Notes under the pieces: model-generated | Databases searched by the model: none | Told to the model about the DNA's origin: nothing | Seen by the model: the letters and a program-made list of their open reading frames with translations, nothing else | Shown: piece after piece, positions 8,112 to 17,057 of the stretch | Position numbering within the stretch: position 1 is the stretch's first letter | Layout of the letters: each line of letters opens with the position of its first letter | DNA from: Ruminococcaceae bacterium UBA3323 | GTDB lineage: Bacteria; Bacillota; Clostridia; Oscillospirales; Acutalibacteraceae | Reading direction: 5' to 3' | NCBI GenBank assembly: GCA_002361935.1 | Contig: DESD01000032.1 | Location: 1-56,368 of the forward strand | DNA length: 56,368 nucleotides | Position numbers and translations under genes: made by a program

Positions 8112-8124
8112 TGTTCCTGCTGTT
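8084..8124 (-). terminator. Terminator of the merR-hemW-dCMP deaminase unit
   Basis: On the minus strand AACAGCAG pairs with CTGCTGTT around an AT-rich loop, followed by a long T-rich tract (the A-run at 8084-8094 on the plus strand). It overlaps the 3' end of the converging pnuC gene and may serve both directions weakly. Confidence 0.7.
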
Positions 8125-8131
8125 AGACATT

Positions 8132-8623
8132 TTATTCTTCTTTTAAATACCATTCAAGCTTTTCAGCAGGAATGATTTCATAATTGTTTTCGCCGTTACC
8201 AATTCTTAAAATAACATTTTTAATGCCTGCCTGTATAATCATTCTGGCACAAAGGGGACAGGGTTTAGCTTTATGTACGGAGCAATCATCGGGATTAACA
8301 CCTGCAAGGTATAAATCAGCACCTATAGTTTGTTCTCTTGAACAATTGAGTAAAGCATTTGCTTCTGCGTGTATTGCACGGCACATACCATAGCCTTCTC
8401 CTTGATGCAGATTTCTTTCAATTCTTGGGCATCTGCCGATATCGCAGCAATCCTCAAACCCTCTTGGAGAACCGTTGTAGCCTGTTGAAATAACAGCATC
8501 ATCCTTAACAATGACAGCGCCGTATTTTCTTTTTATACAAGTGCTTCGGTAAGCAAAGCTTTCGGCACAATTTAAATAGGTATCAATTTTTGAAATTCTT
8601 TTATTTTTATCAGGTATAACCAT
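8132..8623 (-). CDS. dCMP/cytidine deaminase family protein (ComEB-like)
   Basis: The 163-residue zinc deaminase carries the HAE catalytic motif in AIHAEANALL and the zinc-binding PCPLC motif about 45 residues later, separated by the CSREQTIGADLYLAG segment typical of deoxycytidylate deaminases. A further Cys/His-rich stretch (CCDIGRCPR) precedes the active site, as in the zinc-binding insertion of ComEB proteins. The reaction is dCMP to dUMP, feeding thymidylate synthesis. It begins 11 bases after hemW and is in the same transcript. Confidence 0.88.
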   Translation of the reverse strand: MVIPDKNKRISKIDTYLNCAESFAYRSTCIKRKYGAVIVKDDAVISTGYNGSPRGFEDCCDIGRCPRIERNLHQGEGYGMCRAIHAEANALLNCSREQTIGADLYLAGVNPDDCSVHKAKPCPLCARMIIQAGIKNVILRIGNGENNYEIIPAEKLEWYLKEE

Positions 8624-8634
8624 TATATTTTCCT

Positions 8635-9684
8635 CTAAATCAATTTTGATATGATTGTGTTTGAAACCAAAAAGCCTTTTGGTGTGAATGAAATATTTTC
8701 GCCGTTTTCTTTCATATAGTCTGCGTTGATATACGGCGTCAAATCCCTTTTTATAAGGGATTTTTTTATGCCTTTTGACAATCTTAATCCAAGCATGATC
8801 TGCTCTTCTTCGCTTCCGCCTGCACCGTCATCAATGATGTTGAAATCTTTATCATAATAAAATCGTCTGCCGTTCCAGAAGCTGTGTGCCGATTTGCCGA
8901 TGCCGAGATAGGGGATAAGGCGCCAGTATTTCGTATTGTGCCTGCTTTCATAGTTCGGTTTTGCGAAATTACTGATTTCATATTGATAAAAGCCGATTGC
9001 CGAAAGTGCGTCAACAGTTTTTAAATACATATCGGAAACGCAGTCCTCATCAGGCAAATCAAGCTTATTCTGCAGTTTATAAAACGGGGTGTTTTCCTCA
9101 ATCTTAAGCATATATGCAGAAATGTGGGTAACATCTGTTTCTTTTATGAATGCAAACGTTTCATTAAGTCCCTCCAATGTCTGCTTCGGTGTGCCGAGCA
9201 TCAGATCAAGGCTGATGTTTGTTATTCCTGCATTTTTTGCATCAAAAATTGCTTTGGCAACCTCCTCTTTTCCTGCCCGCCTGCCAAGCGCAAGACGTTC
9301 GCTTTTAACTGCGCTTTGCATGCCAAGCGAAATTCTTTTTATGCCGTAATCCGCATATTGCCTGAAATCTTCTTCAAGATTTTTGCTTGGGTTACATTCA
9401 ATCGTGATTTCCGAATTGCTGGCTATGTTAAATGCTTTTTGTGCAGAGTCAAGAATATTTCCGATTAACTGCGGCTCTAAAATACTTGGTGTTCCTCCGC
9501 CGAAATACACTGTGTCAAATTCAGCTCCTTTGTACTTTTCAAATTCTTCCGTCAATCGCTTTACATAGTTTTGCGCAAGCTCTTTTTCGTATTTAACGGA
9601 ATAAAAGTCACAGTATGGGCATTTGTTGCTGCAAAAAGGAATGTGAATATATAAACCTGCTTTTTCTATTTTAATCACCGCCAA
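8635..9684 (-). CDS. hemW: HemW-type radical SAM protein (heme chaperone / oxygen-independent CPO-like)
   Basis: The 349-residue protein has the radical SAM cluster motif CSNKCPYC in GLYIHIPFC...CDFYS, the YFGGGTPS and ECNP motifs, and RISLGMQS typical of HemN/HemW. It lacks the long N-terminal extension of true HemN coproporphyrinogen dehydrogenases, so HemW, which binds and delivers heme, is the better name. The start is uncertain: the first in-frame start is TTG at 9684, then GTG at 9678, neither with a binding site, while a good binding-site match (GGCGGTGAT on the minus strand, 9674-9682) overlaps both. Confidence 0.88.
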   Translation of the reverse strand: MAVIKIEKAGLYIHIPFCSNKCPYCDFYSVKYEKELAQNYVKRLTEEFEKYKGAEFDTVYFGGGTPSILEPQLIGNILDSAQKAFNIASNSEITIECNPSKNLEEDFRQYADYGIKRISLGMQSAVKSERLALGRRAGKEEVAKAIFDAKNAGITNISLDLMLGTPKQTLEGLNETFAFIKETDVTHISAYMLKIEENTPFYKLQNKLDLPDEDCVSDMYLKTVDALSAIGFYQYEISNFAKPNYESRHNTKYWRLIPYLGIGKSAHSFWNGRRFYYDKDFNIIDDGAGGSEEEQIMLGLRLSKGIKKSLIKRDLTPYINADYMKENGENISFTPKGFLVSNTIISKLI

Positions 9685-9698
9685 TATTTTATATAGTG

Positions 9699-10469
9699 CT
9701 AAATTGAGAATAAAGTATAAAAGGAATAGATTAGTGCGCCTATAGCAGCTATAGTTGTTGTAATTTCAAGAAAGTTTGCATATATTGAAACCAGATTCGG
9801 GTGTTTTCTTTTAAGAAAAAATCCCGGCAGTGCAAAAATACTTACTAAAATAAATGCCGAAACAGGATAAAAGAAGCTTTTAAGGGAATTGAAATTACCG
9901 GAAAGTAAGCAGAAGATTCCTATTGCAATACTTATTCCTAAAAAAGCTAACAAAAACCTTGTGTTTTTTTGTTTTTTGCTGAGGTTGTCAGACAGACAGT
10001 ATTTATAAAAAGGTAAATAAAAGTCTGTAACTGTATATAATACTTCTCTTTCAAATTCAAGATAATCCTTGCAGATATCAACAAATTTATTGCCATTTGT
10101 TTCGCTGTTGTTTATTTTCTCCCAATACTGTGCTTCATCAAAAGCTCTGTTGCTGGTGTTATCCTTTTGAATTTCTTTGCAAAGCTTTATAGAGCCGTTT
10201 AAGCGTTCTATTTCTTTCTGAAGATTATCAATGCTTTGAGAAACAGCCTCTTGCAATTCTAATTTTTCGTCAAAAATCTTTTTGATATCAGCTACGGATA
10301 TACCAAGCTTTCTGTAAACAATAATCTTTTTTAAAACAGCAACATCATCATTGCTGTAATTTCTGTATCCGTTTTCTTTTCTTTTCGGATTAAGTAAGCC
10401 CTCTTTTTCATAAAAACGGATATTTGCTCTTGAAATATTTAATGCCTTTTCTAATTCCTGAATTTTCAT
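9699..10469 (-). CDS. Membrane-anchored MerR-family transcriptional regulator
   Basis: Residues 1-70 form a MerR winged helix (KIQELEKALNISRANIRFYEKEGLL, then YRNYSNDDVAVLKKI). A coiled-coil dimer helix follows to about residue 105, then a linker to about residue 165. Three hydrophobic segments in the last 85 residues, each about 20 residues long, would hold it in the membrane. Canonical MerR proteins are soluble and about 130-150 aa. The gene heads a transcript with hemW and a dCMP deaminase and has its own MerR-type promoter at 10489-10519. Ligand unknown. Confidence 0.85.
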   Translation of the reverse strand: MKIQELEKALNISRANIRFYEKEGLLNPKRKENGYRNYSNDDVAVLKKIIVYRKLGISVADIKKIFDEKLELQEAVSQSIDNLQKEIERLNGSIKLCKEIQKDNTSNRAFDEAQYWEKINNSETNGNKFVDICKDYLEFEREVLYTVTDFYLPFYKYCLSDNLSKKQKNTRFLLAFLGISIAIGIFCLLSGNFNSLKSFFYPVSAFILVSIFALPGFFLKRKHPNLVSIYANFLEITTTIAAIGALIYSFYTLFSI

Positions 10470-10488
10470 TATATCACCTCATAAGGGG

Positions 10489-10519
10489 ATTATAAAGTAT
10501 GAACTTACTTTACAGTCAA
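10489..10519 (-). promoter_or_regulatory. MerR-type promoter with 19-bp spacer and perfect dyad
   Basis: On the minus strand TTGACT and TATAAT are 19 bases apart. The spacer holds the inverted repeat TAAAGTA-N6-TACTTTA (10493-10512). An over-long spacer with a central dyad is the hallmark of promoters twisted into activity by MerR proteins; here it precedes the merR gene itself, so autoregulation is expected. Confidence 0.8.
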
Positions 10520-10553
10520 GAGCAAATATGCTTTTTTACAATTATTTTTATGA

Positions 10554-10579
10554 AAACCTCCCTCATCAGAGGGAGGTTT
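10554..10579 (-). terminator. Terminator of gltX-glnS-typA
   Basis: A perfect 11-bp stem AAACCTCCCTC/GAGGGAGGTTT with an ATCA loop, 20 bases after the typA stop; T-rich sequence follows on the minus strand. Confidence 0.8.
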
Positions 10580-10597
10580 GGGATTTTTAATTACAGA

Positions 10598-12433
10598 TTA
10601 TTTTTTTCTGCTTTCAGCCTTAAGTCTAAGCTGCTTATCCAAAATGGTCTTGCGAAGTCTGATTGATTTCGGTGTGACCTCAAGAAGCTCATCATCTGCA
10701 AGAAATTCCATACTCTGTTCAAGTGAAAGCGTAGTCGGAGGAACAAGCTTCAATGCTTCATCGGAACCGCTTGCACGGGTATTTGTAACATGCTTTTTTT
10801 TGCATACGTTACAGATGATATCCTCGTTTTTAGCACATTCGCCGACAATCATACCTTCGTATACATCAACGCCGGGACCGACAAAGAGCCTGCCTCTGTC
10901 CTGTGTATTCCAAAGACCGTAGCCTGTTGTTGTGCCTGTTTCGTGAACAACGATTGAACCTCTTGTTCTTGTTGCAATATCGCCTGCATAAGGTTCATAT
11001 CCGCTGAAAAGCTGGTTCATAATGCCGTTGCCGTTTGTGTCTGTTAAAAATTCGCTTCTGTAGCCGATAAGACCTCTTGACGGAATTTTGATTTCAAGAT
11101 GTGTCATTCCGGTTGTGCGTGTATCCATAACGGCAATTTCGCCCTTGCGAGAGCAGAGCTTTTCAACAACCGAGCCGACATATTCTTCGGGAACTTCAAT
11201 GATTGCAAGCTCAACAGGCTCAAGCGTCTGACCCGTTTTTTCATCCTTTTTCATAATAACCTGCGGGCGGGATACCTGAAATTCATAGTTTTCGCGGCGC
11301 ATGGTTTCAATCAGAATGGAAAGGTGGAGCTCGCCTCGTCCGCTGACCTTGAATGTATCCATGGAATCTGTTTCCTCAACACGCATGGATACATTGGTTT
11401 CAACCTCTTTGAAAAGACGTTCACGAATGTTTCGGCTGGTTACATATTTGCCCTCTTTGCCTGCAAACGGAGAGTCGTTAACAATGAAATTCATACTGAT
11501 TGTAGGCTCGTCAATTTTTACGAAAGGAAGCTGCTCTACGCATTCAGGGTCGCATGCAGTTTCGCCGATGTTTAAATCCGGAATACCTGCAACGCAGATT
11601 AAGTCGCCGACGGTTGCTTCTGTACAGGGCACTCTTTTTAATCCCTCAAACTGATAAAGCTTTGAAATTCTGATGTTTTCACGGCTTTCGTCCTGCTTGC
11701 ATAAAACATAAGGCGCATTTGCCTTAACGGTTCCCCTTTCAACACGTCCAACGCCGATTCTTCCAACATAATCGTCATACTCAAGTGATGAGAAAAGAAT
11801 TTGTGCAGGACCGTCGGGATCTCCTTCAGGAGATGGAATATGGTCTAATATTGCATCAAGAAGCGGACGCATATCGCCGTCACGTACGGAAGAATCCAGG
11901 CTTGCATATCCGTCCTTTGCAGATGCGTAAACAACAGGGAATTCAATCTGGTTATCATCTGCACCAAGCTCAATGAAAAGATCCAGCACCTCATCTATTA
12001 CCTCATCGGGTCTTGCACCGTCACGGTCTATTTTGTTGATTACAACAAGTGGGGTTTTATGTAAGCCTAGTGCTTTTTTCAGCACAAAGCGTGTTTGCGG
12101 CATACAGCCCTCAAATGCATCAACAAGAAGAAGAACACCGTCTACCATGGTTAAAATACGCTCAACCTCGCCGCCGAAATCAGCATGACCGGGGGTATCA
12201 ACTATATTAATTTTAGTGTCTTTATAGTGGATTGCCGTGTTTTTTGAAAGAATTGTAATTCCGCGTTCTTTTTCAAGATCATTGCTGTCCATTACACGTT
12301 CGTCTACTGCTTCATTCTCACGAAAGGTTCCGCTCTGGCGAAGTAATTCGTCTACAAGGGTGGTTTTGCCATGATCAACGTGGGCAATAATTGCTATGTT
12401 TTTGATGTTTTTTCTTGTACTCAATTTAATCAC
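10598..12433 (-). CDS. typA: Translational GTPase TypA/BipA
   Basis: The 611-residue ribosome-associated GTPase has the G1 loop AHVDHGKTT near residue 17, the switch region with RGITI, DTPGHADF, NKIDRD and SAK motifs in order, followed by the EF-G-like domains II, III and V and the BipA-specific C-terminal domain (KEDEIICNVCKKKHVTN-like region). It assists 50S assembly and stress or low-temperature growth. It is the last gene of the gltX-glnS-typA run, nine bases after glnS. Confidence 0.97.
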   Translation of the reverse strand: MIKLSTRKNIKNIAIIAHVDHGKTTLVDELLRQSGTFRENEAVDERVMDSNDLEKERGITILSKNTAIHYKDTKINIVDTPGHADFGGEVERILTMVDGVLLLVDAFEGCMPQTRFVLKKALGLHKTPLVVINKIDRDGARPDEVIDEVLDLFIELGADDNQIEFPVVYASAKDGYASLDSSVRDGDMRPLLDAILDHIPSPEGDPDGPAQILFSSLEYDDYVGRIGVGRVERGTVKANAPYVLCKQDESRENIRISKLYQFEGLKRVPCTEATVGDLICVAGIPDLNIGETACDPECVEQLPFVKIDEPTISMNFIVNDSPFAGKEGKYVTSRNIRERLFKEVETNVSMRVEETDSMDTFKVSGRGELHLSILIETMRRENYEFQVSRPQVIMKKDEKTGQTLEPVELAIIEVPEEYVGSVVEKLCSRKGEIAVMDTRTTGMTHLEIKIPSRGLIGYRSEFLTDTNGNGIMNQLFSGYEPYAGDIATRTRGSIVVHETGTTTGYGLWNTQDRGRLFVGPGVDVYEGMIVGECAKNEDIICNVCKKKHVTNTRASGSDEALKLVPPTTLSLEQSMEFLADDELLEVTPKSIRLRKTILDKQLRLKAESRKK

Positions 12434-12442
12434 CTTCAGAAT

Positions 12443-14125
12443 TTATTTCTTAATATTAAAACTATCTCTGAGCGGAACTGTGCGGTTAAACACAAGATGG
12501 CCCTCGGTTGTATCGGTATCAACGCAGAAATACCCGTTTCTCATAAACTGGAATCTTTCTCCTGCTTTTGCATTTTTCAGACTCTTTTCGCAGTAGGCGG
12601 TAACCTTTTTCAGCGAATCGGGATTCAGGTTATCTTCGAATGAGTTTACACCCTCTTCATCACTGGGGTTGGGAACATTGAAAAGCCTGTCATAAAGCCT
12701 TACCTCGGCTTTTACATTGTCTTTGCATGAAACCCAGTGGATTGTGCCCTTAACCTTTCTTCCGTCTGCACTGTCGCCGCCGAAGGTTTCGGGATCGTAT
12801 GTGCAGTGCACGCAGGTTACATTTCCGTTTTCGTCTGTATCATATCCTGTGCAGGTAACGAAATAAGCCTTGATCAGTCTGACCTCGTTGCCGGGGAAAA
12901 GACGAAAATATTTTTTAACGGGCTCAATCATAAAGTCATCTCTTTCAATGAAAATTTCCTTTGAAAAGGTCATTTTTCTTGAGCCGTATTCAGGATGATC
13001 GGGATGATACTCAACCTCAACCTCTTCTGTTTTGCCATCAGGGTAATTATCAATAATTACCTTTATGGGATCAAGAATTGCCATGGCACGGGGAGAGGTT
13101 GTATTCAGATGATTTCTCACGCAGCTTTCAAGCATTGCAAAATCAATAACGCTGTATGCCTTTGAAACGCCGATACGATCGCAGAAATCACGGATAGCCT
13201 CAGGTGTATAGCCACGGCGGCGCATACCGCTTATCGTTGCCATTCTGGGGTCATTCCAGCCGTCAACAATTTTATCCTGAACAAGCTTGAGGCATTTGCG
13301 CTTTGATGTTAAGGTGTAATTTAGATTCATTCTGGCAAATTCTATCTGCCTTGGCTTTTCGCCGTCAATGCATTCATTAACAACCCAATCATAAAGCGGT
13401 CTGTGGTTCTCAAATTCAAGGGAGCAAAGCGAATGTGTAACCTTTTCGCAGGCATCCGAAAGCGGATGTGCAAAATCATACATGGGATAAACGCACCATT
13501 TATCGCCTGTTCTGTGATGGTGGGCATACATAATACGGTAAATAATAGGATCTCTCATATTCAGATTGGGGCTTGCCATATCAATTTTGGCACGAAGCAC
13601 CTTAGAACCTTCGGGGAATTCACCGTTTGCCATTCTTTGAAACAAATCAAGATTCTCTTCTATCGAACGGTTTCTGTAAGGGCTTTCCTTTCCCGGCTCT
13701 GTAAGCGTTCCTCTGTATTCTCTCTGCTGTTCGGGTGTAAGATCGCAAACAAATGCCTTTCCTTTTTTGATAAGCTTGATTGCACATTCAAAAAGAAAAT
13801 CAAAATAATCCGATGCATAATACAGATTGTCCCATTTAAAGCCAAGCCACTCTATATCCTCTTTTATTGCATCAACATATTCCGTATCTTCTTTGGTAGG
13901 GTTTGTATCGTCAAGTCGAAGATTGCATATGCCGTTGTATTTTTCCTTTGCACCAAAATTTATGCAGATTGCTTTTGCGTGGCCGATATGAAGATAGCCG
14001 TTCGGTTCGGGCGGAAAACGGGTCTGCACTCTTGAATAAACGCCGTCTTCCAGGTCTTTATCTATGAAATCATGAATAAAGTTGGAATACTCTTTTGTTT
14101 CTTCTGTTTTAATTTCCTTAGCCAT
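12443..14125 (-). CDS. glnS: Glutaminyl-tRNA synthetase
   Basis: The 560-residue class I synthetase carries the HIGH motif in PEPNGYLHIGHAKA near residue 48 and the KMSKS-like TSKRK motif near residue 273. The C-terminal anticodon-binding beta-barrels end in GYFCVDTDTT. It charges tRNA-Gln directly. Its start codon shares one base with the gltX stop. Many Clostridia make Gln-tRNA-Gln through GatCAB, so having GlnRS beside GluRS is informative about this lineage. Confidence 0.96.
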   Translation of the reverse strand: MAKEIKTEETKEYSNFIHDFIDKDLEDGVYSRVQTRFPPEPNGYLHIGHAKAICINFGAKEKYNGICNLRLDDTNPTKEDTEYVDAIKEDIEWLGFKWDNLYYASDYFDFLFECAIKLIKKGKAFVCDLTPEQQREYRGTLTEPGKESPYRNRSIEENLDLFQRMANGEFPEGSKVLRAKIDMASPNLNMRDPIIYRIMYAHHHRTGDKWCVYPMYDFAHPLSDACEKVTHSLCSLEFENHRPLYDWVVNECIDGEKPRQIEFARMNLNYTLTSKRKCLKLVQDKIVDGWNDPRMATISGMRRRGYTPEAIRDFCDRIGVSKAYSVIDFAMLESCVRNHLNTTSPRAMAILDPIKVIIDNYPDGKTEEVEVEYHPDHPEYGSRKMTFSKEIFIERDDFMIEPVKKYFRLFPGNEVRLIKAYFVTCTGYDTDENGNVTCVHCTYDPETFGGDSADGRKVKGTIHWVSCKDNVKAEVRLYDRLFNVPNPSDEEGVNSFEDNLNPDSLKKVTAYCEKSLKNAKAGERFQFMRNGYFCVDTDTTEGHLVFNRTVPLRDSFNIKK

Positions 14126-15786
14126 TATGCTTCCTCCTTGTAATATTTCAATGCGGCTTTAAGCCTTGCCTTAACTGTTTCTTCGCCGAGAAGCGCAGTG
14201 ATTGAATATAAATCAGGCGTGTTTGTTCTGCCTGTTAAAGCAACACGTATGATTGTTGAAACATCGCCTACATGGCCTCTGAATGCATCGGGATTTTGTT
14301 TGAATTCCTTAACATTAGCTGTGCAGCCAAGCGGCTCACACAATTCCTTGATTCTTGCAAACCATGTGTCCTTATCATCGCTGAGATTAACAGCATCCAT
14401 GTATTTTTCAAGAACATCGGCAGCAAGCTGCGGCGTAGCATTGCCGTTCAGTTCGTAGCACGGTGTAAAGGTTTCATCATACATATAGCTGATATAATCC
14501 GGTATATCATTCCATTTGGCAATGTCTTTTCTCGGTTTTTTGTTCTCTCTGTCGATATTCAGTATTGCAGTTGCCCTTTCCGTGTCCTTTTCATAAAGAG
14601 AAGCAAGCTGAGGATGATATGCTTTTGCCCATTCATAGGAAAGCGCAAAAACCTTTTCAGCTTTCATTGTGCTGATTACATTTTTTGAAACATCAAGCAG
14701 TTTAACCATATCAAATAAAGCACCTGAAACGCTCATCTTCTTGAGATTAAATGGGAAAGAAGATAAATCTGCATCTTTATTGGCTCTTCGCCAGTCTTCA
14801 AAATTACTGTTTAATATTGTAAAAATGTATTCCGAAACGCTTTCCTTCGGGAAACCCTGCTCAATGTAATAGGAAACAGCAGCTTCCGGGTCTTTGCGTT
14901 TTGATAATTTGCGCTTTCCGCCGTTATCCTCCTTAAGGATAGGGGCAATGTGTGCATATTTTACAGGTCTGAAGCCAAGCACCTTGAAAAGCTGAATATG
15001 GAGCGGAACGCTTGCAATCCATTCATCGCCTCTGATAACATGGGTTGTTCTCATTAAATGATCATCCACGGCATGGGCGAAATGATATGTCGGCACACCG
15101 TCTGTTTTTAAAAGCACAATATCAATCACATTTTCTGCCATCTCAATTTTGCCTTTTATCAAATCTTCAAATTTGATTTTACCATCAACACTGCCGGGGG
15201 ATTTGAGACGGAGAGTCCATGCTTTGCCGGCTTCGATATTTGCTTTGATTTCCTCAAAACTTAAATCTCTGCATTTTGCGTATTTGCCGTAGTAGCCTTT
15301 TATATCTTCCTGTTCCTGAGCAGCTCTGATTTCATCAAGTGCTTCTGCACTGCAGAAGCAAGGATAAGCCATGCCCTGCAAAACAAGTGATTTAGCGAAA
15401 GTCTGGTATATTTCAACGCGCTTGCTCTGTGTGTATGGACCGTAGCTTCCTTTTTCTTCATTTTCGCCGCAAACACCCTCATCGGTTGTTATGCCGAAAT
15501 AATTCAGCCCGTCAACGATTGCCGAAACGCCGCCTTCAACCTCGCGCTTTTTATCTGTATCTTCTATTCTGAGATAAAATCTGCCGTTTGTTGCAGTGCT
15601 GTTCAGCTTTGCAGCCGTTGCGGCATATAATCCGCCGAAATGAAGATAACCTGTAGGGCTTGGGGAAAACCTGGAAACTCTTGCACCCTCGGGCAAATTT
15701 CTCTGCGGATAAAGTTCCTCGTAATAATCGGGGGTTTTTGTTATATTCGGAAATAAAAGCTCTGCCAATTTCTCAAAGTTCGTCAT
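14125..15786 (-). CDS. gltX: Glutamyl-tRNA synthetase
   Basis: The 553-residue class I synthetase has the HIGH-equivalent in SPSPTGYLHFGGLYA and the KMSKS-equivalent KLSKRKD near residue 292. The C-terminal helical anticodon domain ends in LKYYKEE. It is somewhat longer than the roughly 470-490 residues of many bacterial GluRS proteins, mostly in the middle and C-terminal parts. The start follows AGGAGAATTATAATTT. It heads the gltX-glnS-typA operon. Confidence 0.96.
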   Translation of the reverse strand: MTNFEKLAELLFPNITKTPDYYEELYPQRNLPEGARVSRFSPSPTGYLHFGGLYAATAAKLNSTATNGRFYLRIEDTDKKREVEGGVSAIVDGLNYFGITTDEGVCGENEEKGSYGPYTQSKRVEIYQTFAKSLVLQGMAYPCFCSAEALDEIRAAQEQEDIKGYYGKYAKCRDLSFEEIKANIEAGKAWTLRLKSPGSVDGKIKFEDLIKGKIEMAENVIDIVLLKTDGVPTYHFAHAVDDHLMRTTHVIRGDEWIASVPLHIQLFKVLGFRPVKYAHIAPILKEDNGGKRKLSKRKDPEAAVSYYIEQGFPKESVSEYIFTILNSNFEDWRRANKDADLSSFPFNLKKMSVSGALFDMVKLLDVSKNVISTMKAEKVFALSYEWAKAYHPQLASLYEKDTERATAILNIDRENKKPRKDIAKWNDIPDYISYMYDETFTPCYELNGNATPQLAADVLEKYMDAVNLSDDKDTWFARIKELCEPLGCTANVKEFKQNPDAFRGHVGDVSTIIRVALTGRTNTPDLYSITALLGEETVKARLKAALKYYKEEA

Positions 15787-15914
15787 AAATTATAATTCTC
15801 CTAAAATTAATTATTATATTATTACATAAATTAGTAAAATATTCAATATAAGATAGATTATTTGTTGAAAAAATAAGAAAACTATGTTAAATTTATTAAA
15901 ACGGAGGTGTTATA

Positions 15915-16091
15915 ATGTCTTTGCCCATGGATAATTTTTTGCTTTTAAGTGTTGTTAATACAAAGCTTCGTGACCAATATTCAAGTCTTGATGCTCTTTG
16001 CGATGACCTTGATGAGGATAAAAATGATATTATCTCCCGCCTTTCATCCGTTGGTTACGCATACGATGAAAATCTTAATCAGTTTGTTTAA
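15915..16091 (+). CDS. DUF4250 family protein, 58 aa
   Basis: This short gene follows ACGGAGGTGTTATA. The product starts MSLPMDNFLLLSVVNTKLRD and ends GYAYDENLNQFV, matching the small DUF4250 family (start MSIPKDPxMLLSxxNxxLRD, end GYxYDxxxNQFV), which is common in Firmicutes and of unknown function. It is acidic, soluble and predicted helical. It stands alone, divergent from gltX, with a strong terminator directly behind it. Confidence 0.85.
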   Translation: MSLPMDNFLLLSVVNTKLRDQYSSLDALCDDLDEDKNDIISRLSSVGYAYDENLNQFV

Positions 16092-16099
16092 GTTAAAGA

Positions 16100-16130
16100 G
16101 CCGGCAGCAATTTGCTGCCGGCATATTTTT
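16100..16130 (+). terminator. Terminator after DUF4250 gene
   Basis: GCCGGCAGCA (16100-16109) pairs perfectly with TGCTGCCGGC (16113-16122), followed by ATATTTTT. The stop codon of the converging membrane protein gene lies at its right edge. Confidence 0.85.
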
Positions 16131-16932
16131 ATGCATTAAGATATTCTGATGTTTCAATGCCTTTTACTTTTTCATTGTTGTTTTCAATAATTCTTTCAAC
16201 AAAGGTCAGTTTGCTTGTTCTTTTTTTCAAATTCTCTTTGAATTTTGCCGAAAATGCAATGAAAATTGCAAAGATATATGGCATTCCGAGATTTGTTTCC
16301 AGAAGAGAATTGATAATCATGGGGGCAAGCTTTTCCGATGCCGATCCAAGTGCGGCGCTTCTGATGCCTCCAAGGAAAAGCCCGGCTTCCCAACCGAATT
16401 GCACAAGAATTCCGATGATGAGCAGCCACGGAATATTGATTCTTTCTGCCTTTTTCCTTCGGGATATATTCCAAAAAATAAGCAGAAGATAGCCAACAAA
16501 AAGAATAATTGCCATATATCCGTGGTAAGAGCCTGTTGTTCTCTGAATGGTAATCATATTTTCGCCCGTACCAAAAGTTTTGGTTATTAAAGGGCAGCAT
16601 ACCCACCAGCCGAGTATGAGCAGTGTCCATTCAAAAAGGTTTTTGTCTTTTGAAATCCATAGCCATATCCATGCAAAATTTGTAAATCCATAGCTCATGG
16701 ACATCCACATTAAAACCCAAAACAGGCTGTGTCCGTCGGAGATACTTCTTGAATGTGTCAGAAGATGAAAAATTCCGTAATCAACAAGCTGATAAACAAA
16801 CCCGAACAGGATTCCGACAATAACGGTTGCATATTTCTTTTTGTAGAGCAGCATACCTGCAAATATTAAAAGAAATCCTATGTCAAGCCATATATAAAGC
16901 GGGTCAAAAACGCGCTGCGCAACTACTTCCAT
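16129..16932 (-). CDS. Unknown polytopic membrane protein, 267 aa
   Basis: I do not recognise the family. Starting at the ATG after GGAGGCATCAT, the product has about seven hydrophobic segments, many Trp and Tyr residues (WIWLW, GWWVCCPL), and a charged C-terminal tail of about 35 residues (KENLKKRTSKLTF...). A longer in-frame start 45 bases upstream lacks a binding site. It converges on the DUF4250 gene and is divergent from a PAP2 phosphatase; nothing in the context suggests a substrate. Confidence 0.75.
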   Translation of the reverse strand: MEVVAQRVFDPLYIWLDIGFLLIFAGMLLYKKKYATVIVGILFGFVYQLVDYGIFHLLTHSRSISDGHSLFWVLMWMSMSYGFTNFAWIWLWISKDKNLFEWTLLILGWWVCCPLITKTFGTGENMITIQRTTGSYHGYMAIILFVGYLLLIFWNISRRKKAERINIPWLLIIGILVQFGWEAGLFLGGIRSAALGSASEKLAPMIINSLLETNLGMPYIFAIFIAFSAKFKENLKKRTSKLTFVERIIENNNEKVKGIETSEYLNA

Positions 16933-17057
16933 ATGATGCCTCCAACATTTTGTTAAATTAATAGTAGCATATTGCAAAAATTATGTCAATTTAAAGTTGT
17001 CTGTAAGAATTGAAATGGAATGTGTTATATGATAGAATGTTTTCGGAGGGGTGTTTT

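Noticed and set aside
15787..15914. T-box leader upstream of gltX
   Set aside because: No TGGNACCGCG-type T-box sequence or specifier stem is visible on the minus strand; the spacer is only AT-rich promoter DNA.
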